NCBI RefSeq assembly: GCF_001942495.1
Contig: NZ_MKZS01000001.1
Coordinates: 2,873,665 to 2,937,664 of the forward strand
Length of the DNA stretch: 64,000 nucleotides
Direction of reading: 5' to 3'
Source of the DNA: Moorena bouillonii PNG
GTDB lineage: Bacteria; Cyanobacteriota; Cyanobacteriia; Cyanobacteriales; Coleofasciculaceae
The notes beneath the pieces were generated by a model that saw only the letters and a program-made list of their open reading frames with translations, had not been told where the DNA came from and ran no database searches. A program made the translations under genes and the position numbers. Of this stretch, positions 53,165 to 63,390 are shown one piece after another. How positions within the stretch are numbered: position 1 is the stretch's first letter; the number at the start of each line of letters is the position of its first letter.

Positions 53165-54739
53165 CTAACGGCGTTGCCACCACACCAACCCAGCTGTGGT
53201 AAACCCAACTAAGGGCATAAGTAACAGGGCAGTCCAACCCAGTAACTCAGCCTGGATTGCTGTTAGGTTAATCCGTCGATTGTTTTGTTCTTTAGGGCGG
53301 ATAGATAGGACTTGATCATCTTGCTTGCTTAACCAGCTAATGGTGTTGAGAAAAACATCACCATTTAATTGCTGATCAAACCAACCATTGGTAGCAAAAT
53401 TAGAGTTACCATAGACTACCAAACGAGCTGACGAGGTCTTTTTATTACCATCCTCTTTAGGAGTAGCTTGATCAATCCCTTCGGCTTTGCGGCTTAATGC
53501 TACACCTAAGATTAACGGACCAGGGCGATCGCGTTCTGGATTCAATTCCAGTGGCTGCTGTTTAGGATTGCTCTCAGCCCAAGTTCTGTCATTGGTAATC
53601 AGCAGAGGAGTCTCCTGGATACCATCTACTGGGGTAATTAAGAGCGATCGCGCCCAAGGATAAAAGGAAAATCCGTCGGCAAATTCCCTGGTAATGGGAT
53701 GATTCCCGTAGCTGGTCACCATGGGAGTTGCTGCACCAAGCACTAAGGAACGTTCTGGAGCAGACGGGTCAATCACTAACCTACTGTCTAGCTTAATTCC
53801 CCAGTCTTTGAGAAAGCTATCCAATTTAGGATTAGTATCAGGGTCGAGCATCAATAGTAAGCTACCACCCTTGGATAGATAGTTACGTAACCCTTTGACT
53901 TCTTTTTCTAATAATGGTCGCATCGGACCTGCACTAACTACGATTGATGCATCGGCTGGAACCTCTGAGCGTTCAGCTAGGTTAAGGGGTTGAACCGTAA
54001 AATTTTTATCCTCTAGAACACGTACTGCCTCAGATAATCCCCCTTCTACTTCTGCTAAGGATTTTTCTCCGTGACCTTGCAGGAAGTAAACCCTAAGCGA
54101 AATTTCCCGAGTCAAGGTTTCGATACCACTAGTAAGACTAGCTTCTGACAGAGGTTGGGTATCATTAACAGCTTGCAATAATTGTTGCTTGTCTTTATAT
54201 TGTAGATAAACCTCTCCGATAGACTGAACACCAAATTTCTGAGCTAGTGCTGGTTTTAGCTGAGGGTCAACAAACTGAAATTCAAAGTTTGACCCATACC
54301 GACGAAAGTTCTCTAACAACTCTCGGTCATCTGGATTAGGTTGTGGGTTAAAGATCCAAACCTTAAGGGGCTGTCGTAAATTTTGCACCACTTGCTGGGA
54401 CTGGGGTGACAGAGTATATAACTGATTTTCTGTTAAATCGATGCGTTGGGTATAGCGCACCCCTATAAAGTTAATCAGCCCCAAAATCACTAACATAGCT
54501 ACCGTAGAAATAATAGCATTGGTTCCGACTTGGGTAGAACGGCTTTGCCAAAATTTCGGGGCCAACCGGGCTAAAAATACTAGCCCCACAAGACTAATGA
54601 CAATACCAGCAATCAGTAATCCTAATGCGTCTGGAGACCATTTTTCAGTCATAATCCTGACAGTGATTCCCGCCATGGTCAGTAGTGGCCCGAGCCAGAA
54701 AAGGTAAAGGAGATACTTCTTGGTTTTGCTTGTCTTCAT
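53165..54739 (-). CDS. GldG-like ABC transporter accessory protein
   Basis: The protein has 524 residues from ATG 54739, chosen because the next 20 residues open a membrane region (YLLYLFWLGPLLTMAGITV). It has several N-terminal helices, a large extracytoplasmic part (RIDLTENQLYTLSPQS, VYFLQGHGEKSLAEVEGG, SLLLMLDPDTNPKLDSFLKDW), and a C-terminal helix. These are typical of the GldG/auxiliary family that works with a GldF permease and a GldA ATPase. Those genes lie 4.2-5.7 kb away (58990 and 60491) on the same strand, separated by other genes. Confidence 0.85.
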   Translation of the reverse strand: MKTSKTKKYLLYLFWLGPLLTMAGITVRIMTEKWSPDALGLLIAGIVISLVGLVFLARLAPKFWQSRSTQVGTNAIISTVAMLVILGLINFIGVRYTQRIDLTENQLYTLSPQSQQVVQNLRQPLKVWIFNPQPNPDDRELLENFRRYGSNFEFQFVDPQLKPALAQKFGVQSIGEVYLQYKDKQQLLQAVNDTQPLSEASLTSGIETLTREISLRVYFLQGHGEKSLAEVEGGLSEAVRVLEDKNFTVQPLNLAERSEVPADASIVVSAGPMRPLLEKEVKGLRNYLSKGGSLLLMLDPDTNPKLDSFLKDWGIKLDSRLVIDPSAPERSLVLGAATPMVTSYGNHPITREFADGFSFYPWARSLLITPVDGIQETPLLITNDRTWAESNPKQQPLELNPERDRPGPLILGVALSRKAEGIDQATPKEDGNKKTSSARLVVYGNSNFATNGWFDQQLNGDVFLNTISWLSKQDDQVLSIRPKEQNNRRINLTAIQAELLGWTALLLMPLVGFTTAGLVWWQRR

Positions 54740-55579
54740 CTCAAACCTCACGGCAGCTGCAACTATCATTACTGATTGTAAGCATTCAGCTTAACCTGCT
54801 AGGTATTACCCATTAGGCTTAGGCGTTAGGCTAATGGGGGTTTGACAGGGTAATCCTGGGTTCCCGTAGCGGCTCTTTGAGAGCATCCCTTTGAGAGCAT
54901 CCCATCGAACTTCACCGGCTAATCCTGGGTTCCCGTAGCGGCTCTTTAAGAGCATCCCATGGAAATTAAGACGGTAGTAATGTGATCCCGTAGCGGCTCT
55001 TTGAGAGCATCCCATGGAACTTAAGAGGGTAATCATAGAACATCTATAGAGTGGAAAAATAAAATAACTAATTTTCATCAGTCATAATTATTTAGCTATC
55101 AAATAATTATTTAGCTATCAGGTATCAGCACTCAGCACTCAGTAATCAGCACTCAGTATCGGGAGCCCTGTAGGAATTGTGATAATTTTTGATGCCATAT
55201 TCCTTACTCCCTGTTCCCTATTCCCTATTCCCTTTGCTATAGTCATTCCACACATCCAGCCACATAGTTGGGTGAATAAATTTGTGAATAAATTGGTGGA
55301 TAAGTTTACACTATTTTTATCCATAAAAAGATTATCCTTCATAGTTTTTTTGTAAACTTTGTATAAAGGCTTTGGTTGAATATAAAGTTTGTATAAACTT
55401 CCTGGGGGCCACAAGTGATCCACAATACTTACCAGCTCTAGCTTTCAGGTCACTATCAACCCAAACTCTACATAGACTTGGGCTTTCAATTACTTAAAAC
55501 TCAATCCGTTATTCTTTTGTTGAAGTTGGAGTAATATAAAGCGTATACATTTTGTAACTGATGCACAAACCTACATTCG
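54740..55579. other. Gap with three tandem repeats and AT-rich DNA
   Basis: It holds three copies of a CGTAGCGGCTCTTTGAGAGC unit (54850-55028), a CACTCAGTA-type array (55125-55160), a GTAGGAATTGTGATAATTTT segment related to 5840 and 53020, and a GTTTGTATAAACT palindrome near 55390. No gene; ORFs here have no family signs. Confidence 0.6.
54850..55028. repeat. CGTAGCGGCTCTTTGAGAGC tandem repeat
   Basis: There are three units of about 60-66 bp, each with TAATCCTGGGTTCCCGT or ATGTGATCCCGT, the core, and ATCCCATGGAAC. The first has an extra TTTGAGAGCATCCC. The core can fold as GCTCTTTGAGAGC. Confidence 0.75.
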
Positions 55580-57496
55580 ATGAGTGAATTTCCTGATTTT
55601 TATAACTATGGCTACCAAGTCAAAAAACAATTAGGTCACAACTATCACAGTGGTCGAGTAACTTATCAAGCCATCCATCTTAAAACTAAGCAAAAAGTTG
55701 TAATCAAGCTGTTTCAATTTGCTCAATATAACAGTAGCTGGCATGGTTACCAATCCATTGAAAGTGAGATTAAGGTACTAAAACAGTTACACCATCCTAG
55801 GATTCCTCGCTATCTTGACTCCTTTGCTCCTGAGGGTGGTGTTTGTTTGGTACAGGAGTACAAAAACGCTCAACCTTTGTCTGCATACCCAAGCTTTACA
55901 CCAGAGCAAATCCAGCAAATTGCCGTTCAAATGCTCGAAATTTTGGATTATATACAACATTTTTATAATCCGATAATTCACCGAGACATTAAACCCGAAA
56001 ATGTTTTGTTAGATTACAAAATGCGGGTTTACTTAATTGATTTTGGGTTAGCAAAACTTGCCTATGGTTCAATTAATGGAAGTACTACGATGGCTGGGAC
56101 AGCTGGATTTATGCCACCAGAACAATTATATAATCACACCCTCAATAAAGCATCAGATATTTATAGTTTAGGAGTGACACTTGTTTGTTTGGTTACCGGA
56201 ATTAAAACGGCAGAAATTAGTAATTTAATTGATTTAAGCAATCATCGTATAAAATTCAAGCATTTAGCTTCAGGTTATAGCAAAGAATTTCTTAACTACC
56301 TAGACAAAATGGTAGAACCGGACCCTAAAAAGCGTCTTACCAATCTAGAACGTATTTTTAAATCGGTTCCATCACCAGAGCCAATTCAAAGAAAACTACT
56401 AGCAGAGTTTAGCAATAAACTCAAAGTAAATAACCTGAATAAACGACTAAAGTATGCTATAGTTACTGTAATCAGTTTAGGATTAGGTGTTACCTATGGA
56501 TTAAACCAAGTTGAGCAACTATTAGTAAGTAAAATCCAACAGCACTTGAGCGATGGAGACTATGAAAAATGTATTAACTTAGCTCAAGATGTTCCAGATT
56601 TTTTGAGCATCAATGAAAAATCGATATGCCTCTTAAATGACTGTTCTGTCGCACAACTAAATAAAGCAACTAAACTAGTAGACAATCCCCAACTTATCTA
56701 TAAAGCAATTACTGAAGCTAAAAAAATACCGACTGAGAGTAATAGTTACCAAGAAGCACAAACGTTAATTACTCAATGGAAAAAATGGCAAAGTGATCAA
56801 AATTTAATTCAAAAAGCTCAACAAGACCTAAAGAAACATAAATGGCAACAAGCCAAAGCAATGGCAGCACAGGTTAACGCTGAACGTTTCCAGCAGCAAG
56901 CAATCCAAATTATTAATGCTGCTGAAACCAAACTAAAAGCTGCTGAATTAGAAAGACTAGCTGCTGAATTAGAAATACAAGGAGAAAACCTGATCCTCAA
57001 GGCAAATCACTATGCTAATCAGCGACAGTATAGTCAAGCAATATCCATCGCCAAACGGATTCATAACGCTACGCCATCTTATCAAGAAGCACAACGATTA
57101 ATTGCTGAATGGAAAAGCCAAATTCCTCAAGTTTTTAGAAATTATTGGTCATCCCCACAAGTTAATGGCGCTCGCTTCGTCGTCGATAAAATAGAAAAGT
57201 GGAAAAATGGCCAATTAAAAATTTATTTTAAAGCTTATAATTACACTAATAAAGATAGCCGATTTTCCGATTTTATCGCCGTTGATAATTTAGGAAATAA
57301 TTATAGAGGTTATTCAGGCTCTAGTTGGGATGGAACAGTGATGCCTTCTAGGATACCAACTAAAGGTTCTATCACCTTAAAACAACCACTAGATCCTAAT
57401 GCCTCAGTGATTACACTTAGTTTTCGACGTGTTTATACTTATAATCCACTAATTAGACTAATCACTCTCAAAACAAAAGGAATAAGAGTTAAGTAG
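55580..57496 (+). CDS. Serine/threonine protein kinase
   Basis: This 638-residue kinase has a PknB-type catalytic domain: KTKQKVVIKLF (ATP-binding Lys), IHRDIKPENVLLD (about 132) with the catalytic Asp, LIDFGLAK (Mg-binding DFG) and AGTAGFMPPEQL. The fold ends near residue 275. A membrane helix (YAIVTVISLGLGVTYGL) lies near 300. The external part is helical with TPR-like repeats (TESNSYQEAQTLITQWKKWQ, ATPSYQEAQRLIAEWKS) and a C-terminal beta-rich domain. It sits inside the Gld-type ABC locus on the opposite strand. Confidence 0.9.
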   Translation: MSEFPDFYNYGYQVKKQLGHNYHSGRVTYQAIHLKTKQKVVIKLFQFAQYNSSWHGYQSIESEIKVLKQLHHPRIPRYLDSFAPEGGVCLVQEYKNAQPLSAYPSFTPEQIQQIAVQMLEILDYIQHFYNPIIHRDIKPENVLLDYKMRVYLIDFGLAKLAYGSINGSTTMAGTAGFMPPEQLYNHTLNKASDIYSLGVTLVCLVTGIKTAEISNLIDLSNHRIKFKHLASGYSKEFLNYLDKMVEPDPKKRLTNLERIFKSVPSPEPIQRKLLAEFSNKLKVNNLNKRLKYAIVTVISLGLGVTYGLNQVEQLLVSKIQQHLSDGDYEKCINLAQDVPDFLSINEKSICLLNDCSVAQLNKATKLVDNPQLIYKAITEAKKIPTESNSYQEAQTLITQWKKWQSDQNLIQKAQQDLKKHKWQQAKAMAAQVNAERFQQQAIQIINAAETKLKAAELERLAAELEIQGENLILKANHYANQRQYSQAISIAKRIHNATPSYQEAQRLIAEWKSQIPQVFRNYWSSPQVNGARFVVDKIEKWKNGQLKIYFKAYNYTNKDSRFSDFIAVDNLGNNYRGYSGSSWDGTVMPSRIPTKGSITLKQPLDPNASVITLSFRRVYTYNPLIRLITLKTKGIRVK

Positions 57497-58409
57497 TAAG
57501 ACTCTCCTTCTTAACAGCAGGATTAGCGGGAGAATACTCTCCAAAGCGCCAGCGTATAGGGCTAGCATTAGTTGTCTCTAAGACCTGGTCAATATGAAAC
57601 TCCACTAACCGTTGTGCTCCTGGAACGGTAGTGAATCGTGACTGATCCCAAATCACCTCAGCTATTCCTGTTAGTTGTAAGGTATTACCTCGCTCAAAAT
57701 CGATGAACAGCAGACCAGCATGGGGATTCACTGTCAGGTTACCTAGGGTTTGAAACATATTATTGCCAGCATAATCAGGAAACACTAGCTGATTATCACT
57801 GATCACCTGGATAAATCCTGGATATCCACCCCGATGAGAGGCATCTGCCCCAGTTTCTGGATTAAAACTGGCAATGAAAAAGGTATCAGATTGGGTAATC
57901 CAGTCTTGCTCGGTTGTGGTCAAAGCCTCAAAGCTGCGAATTTCAGGCTCCCTTGACTCAGGGGTATCAGTCTCTAGATGACGCAGCTGGATGTATTTGG
58001 GACAGTTGAAAAATACCTCAGTGGTCTGCATCACAATCTGCCCTTTGCCTTCTACTCTAGCCAAGCCATTCATCCGCAAGCGTTTACGGGTAGTCAGGTC
58101 AATCACCAGAAGTCCCAGTACTCCATTTTGCACCAAGTTTTCGTACAAGGGATCCCCATCGATAGGGATACAGTTAATCTCGACAGTTTGATTATCGAAA
58201 ACTTGGACAAAACCAGGTTGACCAGTCAGCAATGATGCCCAAACTAAGCCATTGGTATCCACACTACTAGCGATCGCTAATTGTTGAGTTGTCAGGAGCA
58301 TCTGAGCAGCAGGTTTGATCACGGGAGTAATCATCGAGCTGAGTTTCTCAGCTTCTTCGGTTACCCCAGCCCGAGTTTGAACAGCAATCTCTCCAGTGTG
58401 AAAGCTCAT
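57489..58409 (-). CDS. Pyridoxamine 5'-phosphate oxidase-fold protein
   Basis: This 306-residue protein of the FMN-binding split-barrel type occurs in PNPOx-like proteins that cover two domains. Matching parts are LAIASSVDTNGLVWASLLTGQPGF and DTFFIASFNPETGADASHRGGYPGFIQV, followed by NPHAGLLFIDFERGNTLQLTG. It may reduce flavin or act on small thiols; the substrate is unknown. It converges with the kinase gene with an 8-bp overlap. A CTGAGAC array lies 240 bp upstream of its start. Confidence 0.85.
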   Translation of the reverse strand: MSFHTGEIAVQTRAGVTEEAEKLSSMITPVIKPAAQMLLTTQQLAIASSVDTNGLVWASLLTGQPGFVQVFDNQTVEINCIPIDGDPLYENLVQNGVLGLLVIDLTTRKRLRMNGLARVEGKGQIVMQTTEVFFNCPKYIQLRHLETDTPESREPEIRSFEALTTTEQDWITQSDTFFIASFNPETGADASHRGGYPGFIQVISDNQLVFPDYAGNNMFQTLGNLTVNPHAGLLFIDFERGNTLQLTGIAEVIWDQSRFTTVPGAQRLVEFHIDQVLETTNASPIRWRFGEYSPANPAVKKESLTT

Positions 58410-58989
<580 letters not shown>

Positions 58990-59787
58990 CTAAGAACGCT
59001 GAAATCTCAATGCATCAATAGACTGAGCAGTTAGAAAAATACCGATAAAGATATAACTCAAAAACAGAATTATACTACTAGTATCCAAAACACCCTGAAT
59101 CAGATTTTTATAATTTTCCAACAACGATAAATGACCTAAGGCTTCTCCAAGGGGTCCACTAACATTTTTAGCAATCAAATCAATCACCCAAAGTCCCAAA
59201 ACCACAGCAAAGGTGAGGATTGCTGACAAAATTGAGCTATCAGTTAGGGAAGAAATGAACATCCCCAGAGAAAGCACCGATGCTGCCAGTAAAATTAATC
59301 CGGCGTGGGCGAGTAACGGTAGGACAGGTTGAACCGGGGGATCTGTAGCACTAAATGCGATCGCTTCATAGGCAAGTAAGGGTAGCACCATAAAGCTATA
59401 AAATGTCACCACTCCCAAGAGTTTACCCACGGCTACAGCCCAATTCGTTAGTGGAGAAGTTGCCAAAAGCTCCAAAGTCCTGCGTTTGCGTTCCTCAGCA
59501 TAGAGTCCCATGGACAGAATTGGCAACACAAATAACGACAGTGAACCCATCACTTCCAAGAATTGACGCAAAAATACATAAGCAACATCCACTGGCGGTA
59601 TCGGTAAACCCAATTGTTCTGCCGTTGCTACTTGGTTAATAATACCCTCTTGATCCAAAAGAATTTCTACAAAAAAGGAGCCAGACAGCCACCAAAATAC
59701 ACCGGCGATCACATAAGCGAATGGTGAAGCAAAATATCCCTGTAATTCTTTCCTAAAAATTGCTAATATATTGCCAATAATTATCAT
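58990..59787 (-). CDS. ABC transporter permease, GldF-like
   Basis: This 265-residue permease has about six helices. The start ILAIFRKELQGYFASPFAYVI and YAEERKRRTLELLATSPLTNW are typical of ABC-2-type GldF permeases. The ATPase gene lies upstream at 60491-61519 and the GldG-like gene downstream at 53165, all on the minus strand. The substrate is unknown; related systems are linked to gliding in Bacteroidetes, but here it is probably a general exporter. Confidence 0.9.
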   Translation of the reverse strand: MIIIGNILAIFRKELQGYFASPFAYVIAGVFWWLSGSFFVEILLDQEGIINQVATAEQLGLPIPPVDVAYVFLRQFLEVMGSLSLFVLPILSMGLYAEERKRRTLELLATSPLTNWAVAVGKLLGVVTFYSFMVLPLLAYEAIAFSATDPPVQPVLPLLAHAGLILLAASVLSLGMFISSLTDSSILSAILTFAVVLGLWVIDLIAKNVSGPLGEALGHLSLLENYKNLIQGVLDTSSIILFLSYIFIGIFLTAQSIDALRFQRS

Positions 59788-60078
59788 TATTCGTTTAATT
59801 ATAGAGGGTATTTTTTGGGATTGAAGGTTGAAAGTTATTTAGTTTAAGGTTGAAAGTTATTTAGTTTAAGGTGGAAAGTTAGTTAGGTAATGATTAGTTA
59901 TTTTAAGGTTACTTAGTTAAGCATGTAAACAAAATTGATTACACATTATTTCACAAACCTCAAAGTATGACAATCGTAAGCTATCAGCTATCAGCTATCA
60001 GCTATCAGCTATCAGCTATCAGCTATCAGCTTTTGAATAAAACAGGTAACCATTTGTTTAATAGTCACGAAAGTCCCA
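59788..60078. repeat. AAGGTTG and AGCTATC repeats
   Basis: AAGGTTGAAAGTTATTTAG units (59820-59885) are followed by CAGCTATCAGCTATCAGCT repeats (59985-60030). I see no gene. Confidence 0.65.
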
Positions 60079-60322
60079 GGGTCGTTCGCACAGCGTGGCC
60101 ATTCGCGTAGCGTGGCCATTCGCTTAGCGTGGCCATTCGCGTAGCGTGGCCATTCGCGTAGCGTGGCCATTCGCGTAGCGTGGCCATTCGCGTAGCGTGG
60201 CCATTCGCGTAGCGTGGCCATTCGCGTAGCGTGGCCATTCGCGTAGCGTGGCCATTCGCGTAGCGTGGCCATTCGCGTAGCGTGGCCATTCGCGTAGCGT
60301 GGCCATTCGCGTAGCGTGGCCA
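60079..60322. repeat. 17-bp tandem array, 14 copies
   Basis: The unit GCGTAGCGTGGCCATTC is repeated 14 times with very few changes (one copy has CTTAG; the first starts CACAG). It is made of the same GCGTAGCGTGGCC core that is dispersed singly through the window. Because 17 is not a multiple of 3 all frames cycle, and ORFs of 107 and 138 codons appear by chance on the minus strand. Confidence 0.9.
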
Positions 60323-60490
60323 AAGCCTGTGCCACAAAGCTGACCGCTGACCGCTGACCACTGACCGCTGACCGCTGACGGCTGATGGCTGAATGCTTAC
60401 TGACAATCTAAGGGTTACCAAACTTGGTAGTAGGTAATTCATTCTGTGTAGGTGATTAAAGGTTTTCAAAATAACTTTCATCCTTGATGC

Positions 60491-61519
60491 TTAATCCTTA
60501 ATCGTTAATCCTTCATCAGATTCCTCAGACTCGTCTAAATCAGACTCCTGTAAATCAGGATCGGGTTGAGGCAGTGGTTTTTCGGTGGTAGTCAGTTTCA
60601 AAAAGACATCTTCCAGGGTAGCGCGAGTCCGTCGCATTTCGTATATCCCTACACCAGCTCCCACGGTCACAGCTGCAATATCCCGTGCGGGTTCTGCTCC
60701 CGGTGCTGATACGATGTGGAATAAAGATCGTCCGCCAGGTAAATTGTGATCATTAACCAGTTCCACCAGGCAAACTCCTGGTATTACTTGTAATAATTTC
60801 TGTAACTCCTGTGCATCACCATCTATTTCTAACTCATAACCTGATCCCCCGGTTAACTCCGCCAGTAACTTGTCTGGACTATCTGTTGCTACAATTTTGC
60901 CTTCATTGATAATGGCTACCCGGCTACAGGTCATACTCACTTCTGGTAGAATGTGGGTAGATAGGATAATAGTATGGTCACCAGCAAGGCTCTTAATTAA
61001 GTTACGGACATCAATAATTTGCCGAGGATCAAGACCGACTGTCGGTTCATCTAGAATGATGGCCGGTGGGTCATGTACAATCGCCTGAGCGATACCCACC
61101 CGTTGACGGAAGCCCTTAGAAAGCTTGCGGATCAGTAGCTTGGCCTTGCTCGTTATGTTACAGCGCTCCATGGCAGTTTTGACCTTAGTAGTGCGATCGC
61201 CTGCAGCAACACCTTTAATACGGGCAACAAAGTGCAAAAATCCTTCAACGGTCATGTCCGGATACAGTGGCGGAAATTCCGGTAAATAACCAATTCGGCG
61301 TCGTACTGCCATAGAATTTTCATGAACATCATAATTAGCAATTCGGGCAGTACCATGGGTTGCTGGTAAATAGCCTGCCAAAATTCGCATGGTAGTGGTT
61401 TTCCCTGCACCATTCGGTCCAAGGAAGCCTAGGATTTCTCCTGGTTCAACCCTGAAAGTAACATTCTCTATCGCTGGGGTGGTGCCATAGATTTTGCTTA
61501 GATGCTCTACTTCTATCAT
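60491..61519 (-). CDS. ABC transporter ATP-binding protein, GldA-like
   Basis: This 342-residue ATPase has Walker A GPNGAGKTTT, Q-loop region, signature LSKGFRQRVGIAQAI, Walker B AIILDEPTVGLD and a switch His in STHILPEV. The C-terminal extension (about 225-342) is typical of GldA/CcmA-type ATPases and includes an acidic tail. It is the first gene of the Gld-like set; the permease is 700 bp downstream beyond the 17-bp repeat array. Confidence 0.92.
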   Translation of the reverse strand: MIEVEHLSKIYGTTPAIENVTFRVEPGEILGFLGPNGAGKTTTMRILAGYLPATHGTARIANYDVHENSMAVRRRIGYLPEFPPLYPDMTVEGFLHFVARIKGVAAGDRTTKVKTAMERCNITSKAKLLIRKLSKGFRQRVGIAQAIVHDPPAIILDEPTVGLDPRQIIDVRNLIKSLAGDHTIILSTHILPEVSMTCSRVAIINEGKIVATDSPDKLLAELTGGSGYELEIDGDAQELQKLLQVIPGVCLVELVNDHNLPGGRSLFHIVSAPGAEPARDIAAVTVGAGVGIYEMRRTRATLEDVFLKLTTTEKPLPQPDPDLQESDLDESEESDEGLTIKD

Positions 61520-61680
61520 AGTCTTAAGTATTACGTGTTAAGTATTAGGTATTAAATATTACCTGTTAAGTATCACTTGTTATAGATAAAGTTTTAAGTG
61601 TTAATTATTAAATATTAAGTAGTAATTATTAATTACTAGGTGTTAAAAATTACCTGTTAATTACCATTTACTGACTAATA
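61520..61680. repeat. TTAAGTATTA-type repeats
   Basis: Irregular TTAAGTATTA, TTAGGTATTA and TTACCTGTTA decamers cover about 61525-61665. They probably contain or replace the promoter of the ATPase gene. No gene. Confidence 0.6.
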
Positions 61681-62041
61681 TGGTTAAATCTATTATTCAC
61701 GTTAACCCAGTCACTGGTAAGGATAGCGATACTGGTGATACTGTTCCATTTAAAACGTTGACGCTTCGCACTTTCTATTGCCACTGCTTGAACTACCATT
61801 CACTTAGCACCTGGCACCTATAATGCGGCTAGTGGAGAACAAGTCAGTGAAAGAATCTTCTGACATTTCTGGCATTTATGAAGATTGGAAGGATATTCCT
61901 GGTTATGCGACCGTTGCAGTTGCGATTGACATGCAGGTCACGCGGGGCGCGAACGCATTTATCTATCAGGCCTTGGTTAAGGCAGGACGTGTCACTGAGT
62001 TCAACTCACCGTATAGTGTTTTCATGAGTCCTAAGTCCTGA
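61681..62041 (+). pseudogene. DUF1565/SLH protein remnant
   Basis: The start (MVKSIIHVNPVTGKDSDTGD, then VPFKTLT) matches the DUF1565 N-terminus of cyanobacterial surface proteins. A frameshift follows, then ALSIATA, a stop, and TTIHLAPGTYNAASGEQ in another frame, all expected DUF1565 pieces. The second half (IYEDWKDIPGYATVAVA and FIYQALVKAGRV) matches the end of an S-layer homology domain. So a large protein has lost its middle. A GCGATTGACATGCAGGTCAC repeat lies inside the SLH part (61922-61956). No function remains. Confidence 0.75.
61922..61956 (+). repeat. ATGCAGGTCACGCGGGGCGC repeat inside remnant
   Basis: It matches 63170-63204 almost exactly. In the remnant it encodes the odd peptide IDMQVTRGAN between typical SLH residues, so it looks inserted. 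Confidence 0.75.
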
Positions 62042-62083
62042 TTTCAGTGACTAACCAACTCACTACCAAAACTAGTTGCAAGT

Positions 62084-62210
62084 TCCAGGTTGCAGGTTGC
62101 AGGTTACAGGTTGCAGGTTGCAGGTTACAGGTTGCAGGTTGCAGGTTGCAGCTTGTAGGTTACAGGTTGCAGGTTGCAGGTTGCAGGTTGCAGGTTGCAG
62201 GATATAGGTT
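62084..62210 (+). repeat. GCAGGTT heptamer array
   Basis: About seventeen heptamers GCAGGTT or ACAGGTT. A short ORF through them reads QVAGCRLQ and is not a gene. Confidence 0.85.
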
Positions 62211-62317
62211 ATATTCCCAAGCGACTTTGCCCGAAGCCGCTGTGTGTCGATAATTTGTCACCTTTTTACCTTTCCACCTGGAATCGTACCACCTTCCCAC
62301 CTTGAACCCTTTTACCC

Positions 62318-63118
62318 ATGACCAATGACTCAGATTTAGCCATTGCCTATGCCCTTGCCTTGCTCAGTCACTATGGGTTTGAGCTCAGGGGTTACACTGT
62401 AGAAGAATTAGTCAATCTATGGATTGAGCACTATCCTGCCAATTGGGTGCGTCTAGCGGTGATTGAGGCTCTTTATCAAGGGCGTTACAAAGCGATATCT
62501 GTAGAGCAAATTTTGGCAGTCTGGTTACGACGAGGACAACCTATATATCGCTTTAATCATGAGTTTGAGCGGATGGTTTGTCGTAAATTTCCCCAAAATT
62601 TAACCGCTCCAGTCGATAGTACATCCACAACCGAGAGCTTAGAACTAAGTTTACAGTGGTTCGACAATATTGCTGAAACCTCTGTAGGTACTAGTTCTTA
62701 TGAAACTACACCAGAGCAAGAGATGCTTGAGTCAAAGACACTCCAAGCACCACCAACAGGGCAACAGGACACTTCCCCTGAAGCCAAGACCATACCATCC
62801 AAAATACCTGAAAAATCAGTCAAGCCCAGAGAAAGCTTCCCAAAGCCTCTGAGCAAAGCCCGTGCTAGTCCTATCTACAATGTAGATTGGTCAAGTTATG
62901 AGCTTAACAAGAAGCCAATTAACCAATTTCATCCACCACCAGACTCTTCAGATGTCTACCTTAAGCTGAAGGCAGTTGTCCAGCACCAAGACTCTGGTAC
63001 AGTCACAGCTACGGTAGTCAATCAGCAGGTCAGCGATTCAGGGGAAGATCAGGACGTCGAAAGTAGGTCAGAGGCAGAGAGTCTTTCTCAGGCCACTGTT
63101 AACTTGGATAAAAGTTAA
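62318..63118 (+). CDS. Conserved cyanobacterial hypothetical protein
   Basis: The protein has 266 residues. The first 100 (LAIAYALALLSHYGFELRGY, WVRLAVIEALYQGRYKAISV, ILAVWLRRGQPIYRFNHEFERM) are well structured and resemble a family conserved in filamentous cyanobacteria. The rest is low-complexity, rich in S, T, P and Q, and probably disordered. There is no signal or membrane part. Function unknown. Confidence 0.75.
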   Translation: MTNDSDLAIAYALALLSHYGFELRGYTVEELVNLWIEHYPANWVRLAVIEALYQGRYKAISVEQILAVWLRRGQPIYRFNHEFERMVCRKFPQNLTAPVDSTSTTESLELSLQWFDNIAETSVGTSSYETTPEQEMLESKTLQAPPTGQQDTSPEAKTIPSKIPEKSVKPRESFPKPLSKARASPIYNVDWSSYELNKKPINQFHPPPDSSDVYLKLKAVVQHQDSGTVTATVVNQQVSDSGEDQDVESRSEAESLSQATVNLDKS

Positions 63119-63390
63119 CCATCCCAGGATTAATCCCCGTGGGATGATTGGCCGTAGGCCACGCTACGCGATTGAAATGCAGGTCACGCGGGGCGCGAAC
63201 GAAGCTAATCATACCAAATTCTCCCTGATACCCCTATGGTATACCTCATTGTGATTAAATTATTTTTTATAAACTTTCATAAAATTATCCAGTAATTTAC
63301 ATTAAAATTTCATATATTATATAAATTTATAGCGATTAATTGATAGATATAACTCCAGTCTAAAGTCCTTTAGCCAAGTCTAGGATCAGG
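63119..63390. other. Gap with joined repeat units
   Basis: The segment 63146-63204 joins a GATTGGCCGTAGGCCACGCT unit to a GAAATGCAGGTCACGCGGGG unit, both seen singly elsewhere. An AT-rich stretch (63230-63390) with no ORF follows and holds the promoter region of the next gene. Confidence 0.55.
63146..63204 (+). repeat. Composite GGCC and ATGCAGGTCACG repeat
   Basis: Two dispersed units sit head to tail. The second matches 61922-61956. Confidence 0.7.

Noticed and set aside
60079-60322. CRISPR-like array
   Set aside because: Direct 17-bp repeats with no spacers and no cas genes nearby; a simple tandem array.
60012-60481. ORFs of 107, 138 and 60 residues rich in ATLREWPRYANGH
   Set aside because: They are translations of the 17-bp tandem array and have no start context or family.
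62047-62253. 68-residue ORF QVAGCRLQ
   Set aside because: Translation of the GCAGGTT array.
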